Source: Actinomycetes bacterium
GTDB taxonomy: Bacteria > Actinomycetota > Thermoleophilia > BMS3ABIN01
DNA: 56,248 nucleotides
Direction: 5' to 3'
Assembly (NCBI GenBank): GCA_021787475.1
Contig: JAJYLW010000002.1
Span: forward strand, 1-56,248
Shown here: piece by piece, positions 8,385 to 17,447 of the stretch
Layout of the letters: each line of letters opens with the position of its first letter
How positions within the stretch are numbered: position 1 is the first letter of the stretch
Position numbers and translations under genes: made by a program
The notes under the pieces: model-generated
The model's database searches: none
What the model was told of the DNA's origin: nothing
The model's input: only the letters and a program-made list of their open reading frames with translations

Positions 8385-9460
8385 GAGCCCAGCTGGGCAG
8401 CCAGTAAGGAGGCGGTCTCGGTCGCCAGGGCCAAGCAACGCTCCGCCACCGCTGTGCTGCGCGAGCCAAGGCCGCAGGACTGGGAAACAAACGAATGTTT
8501 CAGCACGGCTTCAGCATCGATGCCGGTCGGTGCAAAACCGGCTACCCTTTCAGCGGCTGCCATTACCCTGTCTGCCACCTCGCCGCCACTCAGATCAAGA
8601 GAGCGCTCATCGGTGGGAATCATACCCCAGGCAAGCAGGCCCCCCCGCTCCAAGAAAGCGGCAATCTCATTTTTGTATAAGAAGAATTCCTGCGCGTGGT
8701 CGGCGGCGTCAAAGTGAAGGATATCCACATCTGTCTCCGCCAGCAGGCCCCAGTCGGTGGCGCCGCAGACATGGGTGCCCGCGTATCCCCCCTTTGCCGC
8801 CACCGGCGCAAAGCATTCACTAAGGCTGGCGCTGATCTGCTCCGGGGGCAGGCTGATCATTGCCGAGCCCGCCTGTGTCAGGTATGGTTCATCAAAGAAA
8901 ATGACTGGCGTCAGGTCCGGCGCCGCTGCGAGAAATCTCTCTGCCTGCCAGCTTCCTTTCAGCTGGAGCGCCTTTACCACAGCGTCAAAGAGATGCTCCT
9001 GGTAAAGGACAGGCCGGTTTTCACCGTCTTTGACAGAAAGCCCAAATGTGGACGGCCCTGTCACCTGCCCTTTGACGAAAAGGGCCTCCGGGGTGGGCAA
9101 CCGCTCAAGAAACGGCTCCAGGCCGCGGGCGTAATCAGCCGAGATGTGGCATAAACCGGTTTCCTGCGCCAGATAGCGCTCATAAAAGCCTGCCATTTCG
9201 ATTGGCGTTCTGTCCATGTCAAACCAGAGCCGCCGCCGCGCGAGGTCAAGCACGACCCCCGGCATACATTCGCTGAACTGTACATACATGTCTTCGCGAA
9301 AATCCAGGCGGGGAAGCTGGGGCCACGCCGGGCAGACCGGATTAAACTCGATCATTAAGTCAACTGCGGCGGTGACGCTGGTGTGAGGCAGGCTGCCTAT
9401 GGCGAGCGAGGCGCATTTGGGCAGAGGCCGCCTCGGGCCGCCGTCGCCGGCCACCGCCAT
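8375..9460 (-). CDS. MetE C-terminal-domain-like (core methionine synthase/UROD superfamily) protein
   Basis: At 361 residues this protein has the length of 'core' methionine synthases that contain only the catalytic half of MetE. Candidate zinc ligands are GTHVCGATDWG (His and Cys in HxC spacing, about residue 240) and SQSCGLGSRS near residue 335, with an acidic FFDEPYL in between. In the family these bind zinc that activates homocysteine. The methyl donor cannot be read from sequence; corrinoid-dependent members are known. Its ATG overlaps the TAA of the upstream cysteine desulfurase gene (TAATG), indicating coupling. The last codons and stop come from a REP palindrome. Confidence 0.6.
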   Translation of the reverse strand: MAVAGDGGPRRPLPKCASLAIGSLPHTSVTAAVDLMIEFNPVCPAWPQLPRLDFREDMYVQFSECMPGVVLDLARRRLWFDMDRTPIEMAGFYERYLAQETGLCHISADYARGLEPFLERLPTPEALFVKGQVTGPSTFGLSVKDGENRPVLYQEHLFDAVVKALQLKGSWQAERFLAAAPDLTPVIFFDEPYLTQAGSAMISLPPEQISASLSECFAPVAAKGGYAGTHVCGATDWGLLAETDVDILHFDAADHAQEFFLYKNEIAAFLERGGLLAWGMIPTDERSLDLSGGEVADRVMAAAERVAGFAPTGIDAEAVLKHSFVSQSCGLGSRSTAVAERCLALATETASLLAAQLGSGT

Positions 9461-10626
9461 TAATCCCGCGCCCCGTTGGCCCGGTCGCCTGCAGAAATGG
9501 CGGCCACCGCCTCGACGGCGGTATCGATGTCGGCCTGGCTGTTAAAGGGGCCGATGCTCAAGCGGACGGCGCCGCCGGCCAGCGTGCCCATCACCCGGTG
9601 GGCGCCGGGCGCGCAGTGGAGCCCGGCGCGGCTGGCGATATCAAATTCGCGGTCCAGCCGGGCGGCCACCTCGGCTGCCGTCAACCCGCCCACGTTAAAG
9701 CAAACCAGCGGCGCCCGCGACTCGCCAGCGGCAGGGCCATATGCGGATACATTTTCCAGCCTGCTTAAACCGGTTAACAGCCTTGAAACCATCTCATCCT
9801 TGTGTGCCGCTATCTTTCCCAGCCCTTCCTGCCGGAGAAAATCAATTCCCGCTCCCAGGCCGGCAATGCCCGGCGTATTAAGGGTGCCGCTCTCATACCG
9901 GTCCGGCCGCGCCAGGATTTCCTGCTCGTCCTCCGACCTTGTGCCTGTCCCACCCTGCCGCACCGACATAAGCTCAATTTCCGGAGAAATGTAAAGGAGG
10001 CCGACACCCTGCGGACCCATCAATCCTTTGTGTCCCGTGATCGCGATCATGTCCGCCGGCACGGATTCAACGTCAAGCGCGAGCGAGCCGCCGCTTTGAG
10101 CCGCATCGACAAGCAGTGGCACCCCCCGCTCCCGAAGCGCAGGTGATATTGCCTTGAGCGGCGCAATCGCACCGCTGACGTTGGAGGTATGGGCAAGGGC
10201 AACAAGGCGTGTGCCGGGGCCGGCCAGAGCCAGCACTTCTTCCGGGTCGATCCGCCCGCGCGAATCGGCGCCGGCGAAGGAAACCTCGACGCCGCGACGC
10301 GCCAGCGCCTTAAGCGGCCTTATGACCGCGTTATGCTCAACAACGGAAGTGACAACATGATCTCCAGGCTTAAGCAGGCCGTGAAGAGCCATGTTGAGGG
10401 AGTCGGTTGCGTTCTGCGTGAAAACAATATTGGCGCTGTCATTGACCCCCAGAAGGGAAGCTGCCTTTTCACGCGTCTGAAAAATGACGCGGGCCGCCGC
10501 CACTGCCAGCCTGTGCGCGCCCCTGCCGGGATTGGCGCAGTAGTTCTTCAGGCAGTCATTTACCGCCTCGGGCACTGCCGGCGGCTTGGGGCAGGAACTG
10601 GCGGCGTTGTCAAGATAAATTGTCAT
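9460..10626 (-). CDS. Class V aminotransferase fold cysteine desulfurase family protein
   Basis: PLP-dependent enzyme of 388 residues, predicted to release sulfur (or selenium) from cysteine. Visible features: start TIYLDNAASSCPKP, the PLP-lysine segment ITGHKGLMGPQG (about residue 200), the RYESGTLNTPG motif and the active-site cysteine in SRAGLHCAPGAHR near residue 345. The short loop with AGLHCAP and the HKGL lysine resemble the EF2568-type family (TIGR01977) more than housekeeping IscS. It overlaps the upstream small membrane protein gene by 4 bp and the downstream MetE-like gene by 1 bp, so three genes are probably co-translated and may share sulfur-amino-acid chemistry. Confidence 0.85.
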   Translation of the reverse strand: MTIYLDNAASSCPKPPAVPEAVNDCLKNYCANPGRGAHRLAVAAARVIFQTREKAASLLGVNDSANIVFTQNATDSLNMALHGLLKPGDHVVTSVVEHNAVIRPLKALARRGVEVSFAGADSRGRIDPEEVLALAGPGTRLVALAHTSNVSGAIAPLKAISPALRERGVPLLVDAAQSGGSLALDVESVPADMIAITGHKGLMGPQGVGLLYISPEIELMSVRQGGTGTRSEDEQEILARPDRYESGTLNTPGIAGLGAGIDFLRQEGLGKIAAHKDEMVSRLLTGLSRLENVSAYGPAAGESRAPLVCFNVGGLTAAEVAARLDREFDIASRAGLHCAPGAHRVMGTLAGGAVRLSIGPFNSQADIDTAVEAVAAISAGDRANGARD

Positions 10627-11069
10627 GCAAGCCTTTTTGCCACATTGTCAACAACCGGCGCCAGATCGGCGGCGGGCTGGAAAACCTGACCGTTGGCGAC
10701 AAACCGGTTACGCGCGCCCGAGTAAGGAAATTCAAGCGTCCGGTTGCCGGAAAACGAGAAAACTATCAGATCTGAAAACGTGGCGTCTGCTTCCCCGCCT
10801 GCCGGCTCTGCGGCAGCGATGCCGCCCGCAAGGGATGAGAACTCGGGGGTCCTGCCGCCAATCATGAAAGACGCGACGCCGCCCTTTCCGTCATAGATAA
10901 AGACGTTTGCATAGTTTGCATGCACGACATCAGCCATGGTATATCCTTTTGTCCCCGCTTGTTGCTCCCGGTCGGCTTGACCGTGTGGCCGCACGGCAAC
11001 CAGAAAGACGGCGACGAACACCAGCAGCAGCACCAGCAGATATTTGTTTCCCGCTTTCAAGGGGTTCAT
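10623..11069 (-). CDS. Membrane-anchored hypothetical protein
   Basis: The 148-residue protein has one N-terminal hydrophobic helix (KYLLVLLLVFVAVFLVAV) after a short positive stretch, so it is a signal-anchored extracytoplasmic protein. The remaining ~115 residues include SFMIGGRTPEF and LIVFSFSGNRTLEFPYSG, which suggest a small beta domain. The family is not recognised. The ATG overlaps the end of the following cysteine desulfurase gene by four bases (ATGA). TATGAT eight bases upstream of the start could be a -10 box that gives an almost leaderless message. Confidence 0.6.
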   Translation of the reverse strand: MNPLKAGNKYLLVLLLVFVAVFLVAVRPHGQADREQQAGTKGYTMADVVHANYANVFIYDGKGGVASFMIGGRTPEFSSLAGGIAAAEPAGGEADATFSDLIVFSFSGNRTLEFPYSGARNRFVANGQVFQPAADLAPVVDNVAKRLA

Positions 11070-11083
11070 TCGCCGCTATCATA

Positions 11084-11130
11084 TACCAAAAACCGGATAC
11101 TGGATACTGGAAACTGGATGCCGGACATTG
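11084..11130. repeat. Degenerate GGATACTGGA-type intergenic repeat
   Basis: CCGGATACTGGATACTGG is followed by a variant ACTGGATGCCGG. Related wording occurs at 3609-3641 in reverse sense (CCGGCGTCTGGCATCCGG), and a similar iterated pattern (CCAATGTCCAATGTCC) is found at 14570-14590. These are low-complexity intergenic repeats with no coding content; their function is unknown. Confidence 0.5.
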
Positions 11131-11284
11131 AAAAAAACAAGCGACTGATCTTCCAGTGAGGTCTGTTTTTAGGAATTAACTGCCGTCGAATATACTTTTG
11201 GGATAAACTCAAATATTGTACAGTCTCGCATTGCAGTAATTGGCGCGTGAGTTGCGCCTCGACGAAAGAAATCCATCCTGACAG

Positions 11285-14200
11285 TTGAACGCAACCGGCA
11301 AACAGAAAAAACAGATTTACCGGAAGGTGTCGCCCCGGGTCAGTTTTCCTCAGCTGGAAACTGAAATCCTCGCCTTCTGGCGCGATAACGAGATTTTCGA
11401 AAAGAGCCTTGCGCGCGCGGCGGAAAAAGGGGAGTTTGTCTTCTACGAGGGGCCGCCGACGGCCAACGGCAGGCCCGGTTCGCATCATGTTCTCTCGCGC
11501 ATCTTCAAGGACATCTTTCCCCGTTTCCGCACCATGTGCGGCTATCATGTTCCCCGCAAGGCTGGCTGGGACACGCACGGCCTGCCGGTGGAGCTGGAGG
11601 TGGAAAGGCAGCTCGGCATCAGCGGCAAGCGCGATATCGAGCAGGTCGGCATTGCCGAATTCAACCGCCTCTGCCGGGAAAGCATCTACCGCTACCTGGG
11701 GGACTGGGAGAAGCTGACGGAGCGCATCGGCTTCTGGATCGACACGAAAGACGCCTATTACACCCTTAGCAACGATTACATCGAGAGCGTCTGGTGGATA
11801 CTGAAGCAGATCTGGGACAGGGGCCTGCTTTATTACGATTACAAGGTGGTGCCATACTGCGCCCGCTGCGGCACCACCCTCTCCAGCCATGAGGTTGACC
11901 AGGGATACAAAACGGTTGAGGATCCTTCAGTTTATGTCCGCTTCCCGCTTGCCGACGAGCCGGAGCTTTCGCTGCTGGTCTGGACGACTACCCCCTGGAC
12001 GCTGATCAGCAACGTCGCCGTCGCCATCAGCCCCGAGATCGTTTATGCCGAGATCGAGCAGGATGGCAGGCGCCTGATCATGGCGCGCGACTTGGTCGCA
12101 AAGCTGTTCGAGGAGGAAGCCGGAATCGTTCGCGAGTTGAGCGCCGCCGAACTGGCGGGACGGTCATACGTTCCGCCATACGGCTTTGTCAAACCGGACA
12201 AACAGGCCCATTACATTGTCGAAGCCGAATTTGTTTCAGCGGAGGAGGGCACCGGCATCGTCCACATCGCCCCCGCGTTCGGCGCCGACGACATGCTGGT
12301 GGCGCGCGCGCACGACCTGCCCGTGGTCAACCCCGTTGACGAAGAAGGGCGTTTTGACAATCGTGTCGAGCCGTGGTCGGGCCAGTTCGTCCGTGACGCC
12401 AACGAAGAGATAGTGCTGGAGCTTGAGCGGCGCGGCCTGCTGTTGGCACACGTTCCCTACGAACACTCCTATCCCCACTGTTGGCGCTGCGACACTTCTC
12501 TGATTTATTACGCCAAGGCAAGCTGGTACATCCGGACGACCGCAATCAAGGATCAGTTGCTTGAAGCCAACGAGACCGTCAACTGGCGCCCGGAGCATAT
12601 CAAGCATGGCCGGTTTGGCAACTGGCTGGAGAACAATGTTGACTGGGCGCTCTCACGCGAGCGCTACTGGGGAACGCCGCTGCCAGTCTGGAGTTGCCCG
12701 GAAGGCCACCGGGTCTGCATCGGCAGCATTGCCGAGATGAGGAAGATGGCGGTGGCCGATCCCGGTGAGGATCTCGATCTCCACCGTCCCTATATCGATG
12801 CGGTAAAGCTGAAATGCCACGAGTGCGGCAAGGAAATGACCCGCGAGCCTGAGGTAATCGACGCCTGGTTTGACTCCGGCAGTATGCCGGTGGCCCAGTG
12901 GCATTATCCGTTTGAAAACGAGGAGCTGTTTAAGGAACGGTTCCCGGCTGATTTTATCTGCGAAGCAATCGACCAGACGCGCGGCTGGTTTTACAGCCTG
13001 ATGGCGGTGAGCACGCTGCTATTCGGTACTTCCAGTTACCGGAATGTCGTCTGTCTGGGCCACATTCTCGACCGCGAGGGTCAGAAGATGAGCAAGTCCC
13101 GCGGCAACGTTGTCGAGCCCTGGCGAGTGCTCGACAGCCAGGGAGCCGACGCCTTCCGCTGGTATCTGTTTACCGTCAGTTCGCCCTGGTATCCGCGCCG
13201 TTTCTTCCCGGAGGCTATCGAGGAAGTCGTGCGCAAGTTTTTGTTGACTTTATGGAATACCTATTCATTTTTTGTCCTTTACGCCAACATTGACGGATTC
13301 AACCCGGGTGAACACGAGATTCCCGTCCCGGACCGGTCCCTGATGGACCGCTGGATCATTGAAAGTCTCGGAGCGCTTGTCAGCAACGTGAGGGACGGCC
13401 TCGAAAGCTACGACGCCACCGCCAGCGGCCGGAAGATCCAGGAATTTGTTGACGACCTCTCCAACTGGTACGTGCGCCGCAGCCGGCGTCGCTTCTGGAA
13501 AAGCGGTGAGAACACCGACAAGATCAGCGCCTACCTGACGCTGTACGAGTGCCTGGTGACCGTGGCGAAGCTTCTTGCTCCCTACACGCCCTTTATCGCT
13601 GAAGAAATCTACCGCAACCTGGTCACAAGCGTTGATGAAAGCGCGCCAGAGAGCGTCCACCTCTGCCGTTTTCCTGAATCAGGGATTTCCGCCAGTGTGC
13701 TGGCGGAACGGATGCAGCTCGTCCGCCGGATTGTCAACCTTGGCCGGGCCGCCAGGAACAGGGCGGCGGTGAAGACAAGACAGCCGCTTCCCGAAGCGGT
13801 CGTCATCGCCGGCGAGCCGGAGCGGGAAGCGCTTGTCGGCCTGGAACACCTGATAACGGATGAGCTTAATGTCAAAAAGCTGTCTTATGCCGCTGACAGC
13901 AGTGGATTCTTTACGGTTCTGATAAAGCCCAACCTGCAGAAGCTCGGCCCCCGGTTCGGCTCCCGCCGCCCTCAGGCAGACGCCGCCATCGCCGCGCTTG
14001 ACCCGGAGCGGGCGCTTAAGCTGATGCAGGAGCGGGGCGGCATCGGCATTACTGTCGAAGGTAAGGAAGAGTTGCTTTCTGCCGGCGAGTTGCTGATCGA
14101 GAAAGTCAGCCGGCCTGGTTTCGTCACCGAGGAGAGCGGCGGCCTCGCAGTTGGCGTCAGTACGCTGGTGACCGATGAGCTGATGCGCGAGGGGCTGGCC

Positions 14201-14443
14201 CGCGAGCTGGTGCACAAGGTGCAGAATCTGCGCAAGGAAGCCGGCCTTGAGATCGAGGACAATATCACGGCTACTATTTATGGCGAGGGGCAGCTCGTTG
14301 AGGTAGCGCGTCAGTTCGCTGAGTTCTTTAAAGGCGAAACCCTCTGCCGCAATCTTGACTTTGAAAAAGAAAGCAGGCAGGATGCGGCCACGATCACCGT
14401 TGACGGCGACTCGTTTCAAATCACCATCGCCCGGATAAGTTAA
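11285..14443 (+). CDS. ileS: Isoleucyl-tRNA synthetase (long, eukaryote-like type)
   Basis: Class I synthetase of 1052 residues that charges tRNA-Ile and edits valine. The HIGH-type motif appears as GRPGSHHVLSR (about residue 62), the editing domain carries the TTTPWTLISN threonine-rich motif, and the KMSKS motif is GQKMSKSRGN. The anticodon-binding region follows (WYVRRSRRRFW). The length and the PRKAGWDTHGLPVE segment match the ileS2-like branch. The start is TTG with a weak ribosome site, so a slightly different start is possible. TATACT at 11191-11196 is a possible -10 box about 90 bases upstream. No T-box leader is visible. Confidence 0.95.
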   Translation: MNATGKQKKQIYRKVSPRVSFPQLETEILAFWRDNEIFEKSLARAAEKGEFVFYEGPPTANGRPGSHHVLSRIFKDIFPRFRTMCGYHVPRKAGWDTHGLPVELEVERQLGISGKRDIEQVGIAEFNRLCRESIYRYLGDWEKLTERIGFWIDTKDAYYTLSNDYIESVWWILKQIWDRGLLYYDYKVVPYCARCGTTLSSHEVDQGYKTVEDPSVYVRFPLADEPELSLLVWTTTPWTLISNVAVAISPEIVYAEIEQDGRRLIMARDLVAKLFEEEAGIVRELSAAELAGRSYVPPYGFVKPDKQAHYIVEAEFVSAEEGTGIVHIAPAFGADDMLVARAHDLPVVNPVDEEGRFDNRVEPWSGQFVRDANEEIVLELERRGLLLAHVPYEHSYPHCWRCDTSLIYYAKASWYIRTTAIKDQLLEANETVNWRPEHIKHGRFGNWLENNVDWALSRERYWGTPLPVWSCPEGHRVCIGSIAEMRKMAVADPGEDLDLHRPYIDAVKLKCHECGKEMTREPEVIDAWFDSGSMPVAQWHYPFENEELFKERFPADFICEAIDQTRGWFYSLMAVSTLLFGTSSYRNVVCLGHILDREGQKMSKSRGNVVEPWRVLDSQGADAFRWYLFTVSSPWYPRRFFPEAIEEVVRKFLLTLWNTYSFFVLYANIDGFNPGEHEIPVPDRSLMDRWIIESLGALVSNVRDGLESYDATASGRKIQEFVDDLSNWYVRRSRRRFWKSGENTDKISAYLTLYECLVTVAKLLAPYTPFIAEEIYRNLVTSVDESAPESVHLCRFPESGISASVLAERMQLVRRIVNLGRAARNRAAVKTRQPLPEAVVIAGEPEREALVGLEHLITDELNVKKLSYAADSSGFFTVLIKPNLQKLGPRFGSRRPQADAAIAALDPERALKLMQERGGIGITVEGKEELLSAGELLIEKVSRPGFVTEESGGLAVGVSTLVTDELMREGLARELVHKVQNLRKEAGLEIEDNITATIYGEGQLVEVARQFAEFFKGETLCRNLDFEKESRQDAATITVDGDSFQITIARIS

Positions 14444-14445
14444 AC

Positions 14446-14490
14446 TCAGGGACATGAGTTAAAGAAGGAAATTGGGAGCGTGTCCCCGAG
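14446..14490. repeat. Degenerate REP-like element, copy 2
   Basis: Starting three bases after the ileS stop, CTCAGGGACATGAG is paired imperfectly with CGTGTCCCCGAG, and GGAAATT lies between them. Sequence blocks and order match the perfect palindrome at 8342-8384, so this is a decayed copy. Confidence 0.55.
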
Positions 14491-14530
14491 TTATTAATCT
14501 TTCATAATCGGGCAACAAGATCCAAGGCCG

Positions 14531-14560
14531 TTAAACGAGGTTAAACGAGGTTAAACGAGG
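14531..14560 (+). repeat. Three tandem 10-bp repeats before usp
   Basis: TTAAACGAGG is repeated three times without interruption, immediately followed by TTGC. Each unit ends in ACGAGG, which resembles a Shine-Dalgarno sequence, and the last unit is placed 12 bases before the probable usp ATG. Copy-number change would alter the leader of usp. Confidence 0.75.
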
Positions 14561-14572
14561 TTGCTTAATCCA

Positions 14573-15037
14573 ATGTCCAATGTCCAACATCCGAAGTCAG
14601 AAGTTACATTCTCGAAAATCATGGTGGCGACTGACGGCTCGGCTAACGCGGACGCTGCTGTTGCCAGCGCGGCTGATCTGGCGGAAAAGGTTGGCGCAAG
14701 GGAGGTGCTACTGATTCATGTCTGCCCGGGCTGCACCGCCGACATAGACGTGAGGGACGCCAACCGGGAGGAAGCCGAAGATCTTATCAAGCAGAAGGCC
14801 AAACTGTTCCGTGAAAGCGGCGCCCACGTGCGGACGCTGGTCGAGATCGATTATCCGCCTGAATCAGTCGGCGCTGCCATCCTGGACGCAGCAATGCGTG
14901 AAAAACCTGACCTGATCGTGTTGGGCAGCCGCGGCTTAAGCGGCATCAAAGGAATGCTTCTCGGCAGCGTTAGCAACAAGGTGGTGCAGAATGCCCGCTG
15001 CCCCGTGCTGGTTATCAAGCACGCCGGCCGGGAATGA
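14573..15037 (+). CDS. Universal stress protein, UspA family
   Basis: The 154-residue cytoplasmic protein has the UspA alpha/beta fold. It contains KIMVATDGSANAD at the start of the domain and the ATP-binding pattern LGSRGLSGIKGMLLGSVSNKVVQNARCPVLV near the C terminus (GxxG-x9-GS/T type), so it should bind ATP. The first ~14 residues (MSNVQHPKSEVTF) come from a CCAATGTCC-like intergenic repeat and are probably a recent extension. ATG at 14573 is preferred; a TTG at 14561 is in frame but lies directly on the tandem repeat. The promoter is not obvious. Confidence 0.88.
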   Translation: MSNVQHPKSEVTFSKIMVATDGSANADAAVASAADLAEKVGAREVLLIHVCPGCTADIDVRDANREEAEDLIKQKAKLFRESGAHVRTLVEIDYPPESVGAAILDAAMREKPDLIVLGSRGLSGIKGMLLGSVSNKVVQNARCPVLVIKHAGRE

Positions 15038-15578
15038 AGCGAAGCGGCTGGCGAGCGTCAAAAAAAGAGCCCGGCTCAGCTATACATACCGACCGAAATG
15101 TAGGGCATGCTTCCCCCTTGGGCAGGGAGCAAAGGTCGCTTTGGCCGAAAAAACATGTCCTGCAGGAAATCTCGCTAACGGCAACATTTCCCGTATGGGC
15201 TGCGGGCTCGGTCTGGACGCCGGAGATGCCCGTCTGTGGGGACGTTTCTTCCTCCTTCTTTGGTGAGTAGTGGGAACCAAATCTTACCGGCGCCGGCTGC
15301 TGCTTTCAATAAGCCGCCCGGATTTAGTTCCAGCAAATTGCTTAATATTTACCCGTTGTCATCCAAGTAGACAGTTTATCGGCCGGCCACCCGGGGAGGG
15401 GTACCTTTCCAAAATCCCTTCCGGATTAAGAGACTTTCTTTAGCAGGCGTATTTTGGAGGGATAGGCTTTGAATCTTTGGCCCGCCCTTTGCTATCATGG
15501 AAAGGTGCGTTTCAAGATGCCTAACGGGATAGGCTCTCAGGGTTGACTGCGCCTGCGAAGTGCGAATTTGAGATGTAG
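15038..15578. other. 541-bp stretch without a confident gene; possible coupled ORF or folded RNA
   Basis: A 78-codon frame (15034-15270) overlaps the usp stop as ATGA and ends in GDVSSSFFGE, but its composition is not convincing and it has no recognised domain. The same span is rich in short inverted repeats, for example GGAAAT at 15165-15170 with ATTTCC at 15186-15191, so it may act as RNA. The 3' part (15300-15460) shows nothing recognisable before the promoter at 15469. Confidence 0.4.
15469..15498 (+). promoter_or_regulatory. Sigma-70-type promoter for the lipoprotein gene
   Basis: TTGAAT at 15469-15474 and TATCAT at 15493-15498 are separated by 18 bases, giving a start near 15505 and a leader of about 75 bases before the ATG at 15579. 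Confidence 0.55.
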
Positions 15579-16316
15579 ATGTTTAATAGATTCCGGCACG
15601 CAACGATTGCGACGATTTTAACATTGGCTGCGATTGTGCTGCTTGCCGCTGCCGGTTGCGGCAGCCCCGAGTCGACCGTCCGCACCATCCACACCCAAAA
15701 ACCGATTCTGTCTGTGCCCACGACTACCGCGCCGGCGCCGCCTGCTGAGCGGGCTCCCGCCGGCATCTCCCTTGATCCCAGCCTGCGCAGCGCCACCGGC
15801 ACGCCGTCGCCGGATGAGATGGCCGCCCTCATCGCCCTGCAGAAAAAAGTGCCTTACCCGATCATTGTTCCGGCTTGGGTTCCTGATGGTATGAAGCTCG
15901 ACACCAGCCTGATGGACTCCGGGAGCGTCGCCGGCGATCCGGCCGGCTTTTACAGCTACAAGTACGCCGAACCGGGAAGCAACACCTTCACTCTTACTTT
16001 TAATCAAACCAGCAGCAACAGTCAGCCGCTGGCGGATTACTATCTGACCGAGGAGAACGTGGAGGGCGTGGATTACCAGGTTTACTGGCACCGGGACAGG
16101 GATTACCTGCCCGAAAACGGCCAGCCGGTGCGGACGACAAAAATCGTCAAGCCGGAGTCGTTCGTTGTTGTCTGGCAGGGCCAGTTCAAGGACGCCGCCG
16201 GACAGACCCATGACCTTTATTACAGCATGACAACAGGAATCTGGACCGGTTGGGACTGGGGAACGATCCGGGATATCCTCGCCAGCCTGAAACCGTTGTC
16301 CGATGTCGGCAGTTAA
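15579..16316 (+). CDS. Putative lipoprotein, DUF4367-like C-terminal region
   Basis: The 245-residue exported protein has an N-terminal hydrophobic segment ending in LAAAGCGS, a lipobox with the lipid-modified cysteine near residue 28. A Thr/Pro/Ala-rich linker follows, then a domain starting at about residue 85 (PYPIIVPAWVPDGMKL...YSYKYAEPG...FTLTFNQTS). Its last part pairs a long beta stretch with GTIRDILASLKPL. The 'P..VP.GM.L' opening and the final 'I..SLKP' resemble DUF4367-type extracytoplasmic domains often linked to sigma-factor or spore regulation, but the match is weak. It has its own promoter and converges on the dehydrogenase gene. Confidence 0.7.
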   Translation: MFNRFRHATIATILTLAAIVLLAAAGCGSPESTVRTIHTQKPILSVPTTTAPAPPAERAPAGISLDPSLRSATGTPSPDEMAALIALQKKVPYPIIVPAWVPDGMKLDTSLMDSGSVAGDPAGFYSYKYAEPGSNTFTLTFNQTSSNSQPLADYYLTEENVEGVDYQVYWHRDRDYLPENGQPVRTTKIVKPESFVVVWQGQFKDAAGQTHDLYYSMTTGIWTGWDWGTIRDILASLKPLSDVGS

Positions 16317-16382
16317 GACAGTTTCGCGTTCGCGTCAAAAAATCAGGCTTGGGAGATCAGCTTGTGAAAAGAGTTGGTGCGG

Positions 16383-17399
16383 TCATTCGTTATTCGATAG
16401 TTGATGGATAATTGCGTCTGTCATCTCCGTGGTGCCGGCGCTGCCGCCCAGGTCGTGAGTCACCCGCCTGCCTTCCCTGATCACGGTTTTGACAGCGCTT
16501 AAAATCTGGCTGGCGGCAGCGCTCTCGCCCAAGTGGCGCAGCATCAGAACGGCGGAGAGAATGGTGGCGGTGGCGTTGGCCCGGTTCCGGCCGGCATACT
16601 TGGGGGCGCTGCCATGCACAGGCTCAAAAACAGCCATTTCATCGCCAATATTTGCCCCCGGGGCCACGCCCAGCCCTCCCACCAGCCCGGCACAGAGGTC
16701 GGAGACGATGTCGCCGTAAAGGTTGGGCATTACGAGGACGTCATAAAGCTCCGGCTTTTGTACCAATTGCATGCACATATTGTCAACAATCCTGTCTTCG
16801 AACTCAATATCGCCGTAGCTTTCAGCCACGGTCCGCGCCGATTCCAGAAACAGGCCGTCGCTTAACTTCATGATGTTAGCCTTATGTACGGCCGTGACCT
16901 TGCGCCGGCCTTCCCGGCGGGCATGCTCAAACGCGAATCTCACAATCCGCTCCGAAGCGCGGCGAGTGATGATCTTGATGCTCTCGGCGGCATCGGGTCC
17001 CACCATGTGCTCGATTCCCGCATAAAGGTCCTCCGTATTTTCCCTGACGATGACCAAGTCAATATCGTGGTAAAGCGATTTGACTCCGGGAATGGAGACT
17101 GCCGGCCGGAGGTTGACGTAAAGATCCAGCGCCTGGCGGAGGGATACGTTGACGCTGCGAAATCCGCTTCCGACAGGTGTAGTTACCGGCCCCTTTAGAG
17201 CGACTCCTGTCTTGCGGATTGACTGTAGGACATGATCGGGAAGCGGTGTGCCGTACTCGGCAAGAGCGTCCGAGCCGGCTACGACTTCCTGCCACTCGAC
17301 CGGAACGCCGGCGGCCTCTACGACCCGGCAGGCCGCCCGGGTAATCTCAGGCCCAATGCCATCGCCTGGGATTAAAGTAACCTGGTAGGGATCAGCCAT
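16383..17399 (-). CDS. Isocitrate/homoisocitrate-type beta-decarboxylating dehydrogenase
   Basis: The 338-residue enzyme oxidises and decarboxylates a 2-hydroxy tricarboxylate. [10 protein letters not shown] starts the fold. The substrate loop reads [18 protein letters not shown]: Ser and Asn in S.N...R are as in isocitrate dehydrogenase, and 3-isopropylmalate dehydrogenases differ here. [12 protein letters not shown] and the metal-binding [14 protein letters not shown] follow, and [14 protein letters not shown] forms the cofactor pocket (Lys-Tyr as in NADP-dependent E. coli enzyme; cofactor use unproven). A good ribosome site (AAGGAGAG) precedes ATG. It is the last gene of the cluster behind aconitase-like subunits and a citrate/homocitrate synthase-like gene. 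Confidence 0.85.
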   Translation of the reverse strand: MADPYQVTLIPGDGIGPEITRAACRVVEAAGVPVEWQEVVAGSDALAEYGTPLPDHVLQSIRKTGVALKGPVTTPVGSGFRSVNVSLRQALDLYVNLRPAVSIPGVKSLYHDIDLVIVRENTEDLYAGIEHMVGPDAAESIKIITRRASERIVRFAFEHARREGRRKVTAVHKANIMKLSDGLFLESARTVAESYGDIEFEDRIVDNMCMQLVQKPELYDVLVMPNLYGDIVSDLCAGLVGGLGVAPGANIGDEMAVFEPVHGSAPKYAGRNRANATATILSAVLMLRHLGESAAASQILSAVKTVIREGRRVTHDLGGSAGTTEMTDAIIHQLSNNE

Positions 17400-17447
17400 A
17401 GCAAGCTCTCCTTTGATTGACCAAAAAACACGGTCCGCGTTTTGGTC

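Noticed and set aside
11150-11284. T-box riboswitch upstream of ileS
   Set aside because: There is a small hairpin (GGCGC/GCGCC near 11240), but no T-box core or specifier-loop arrangement could be recognised.
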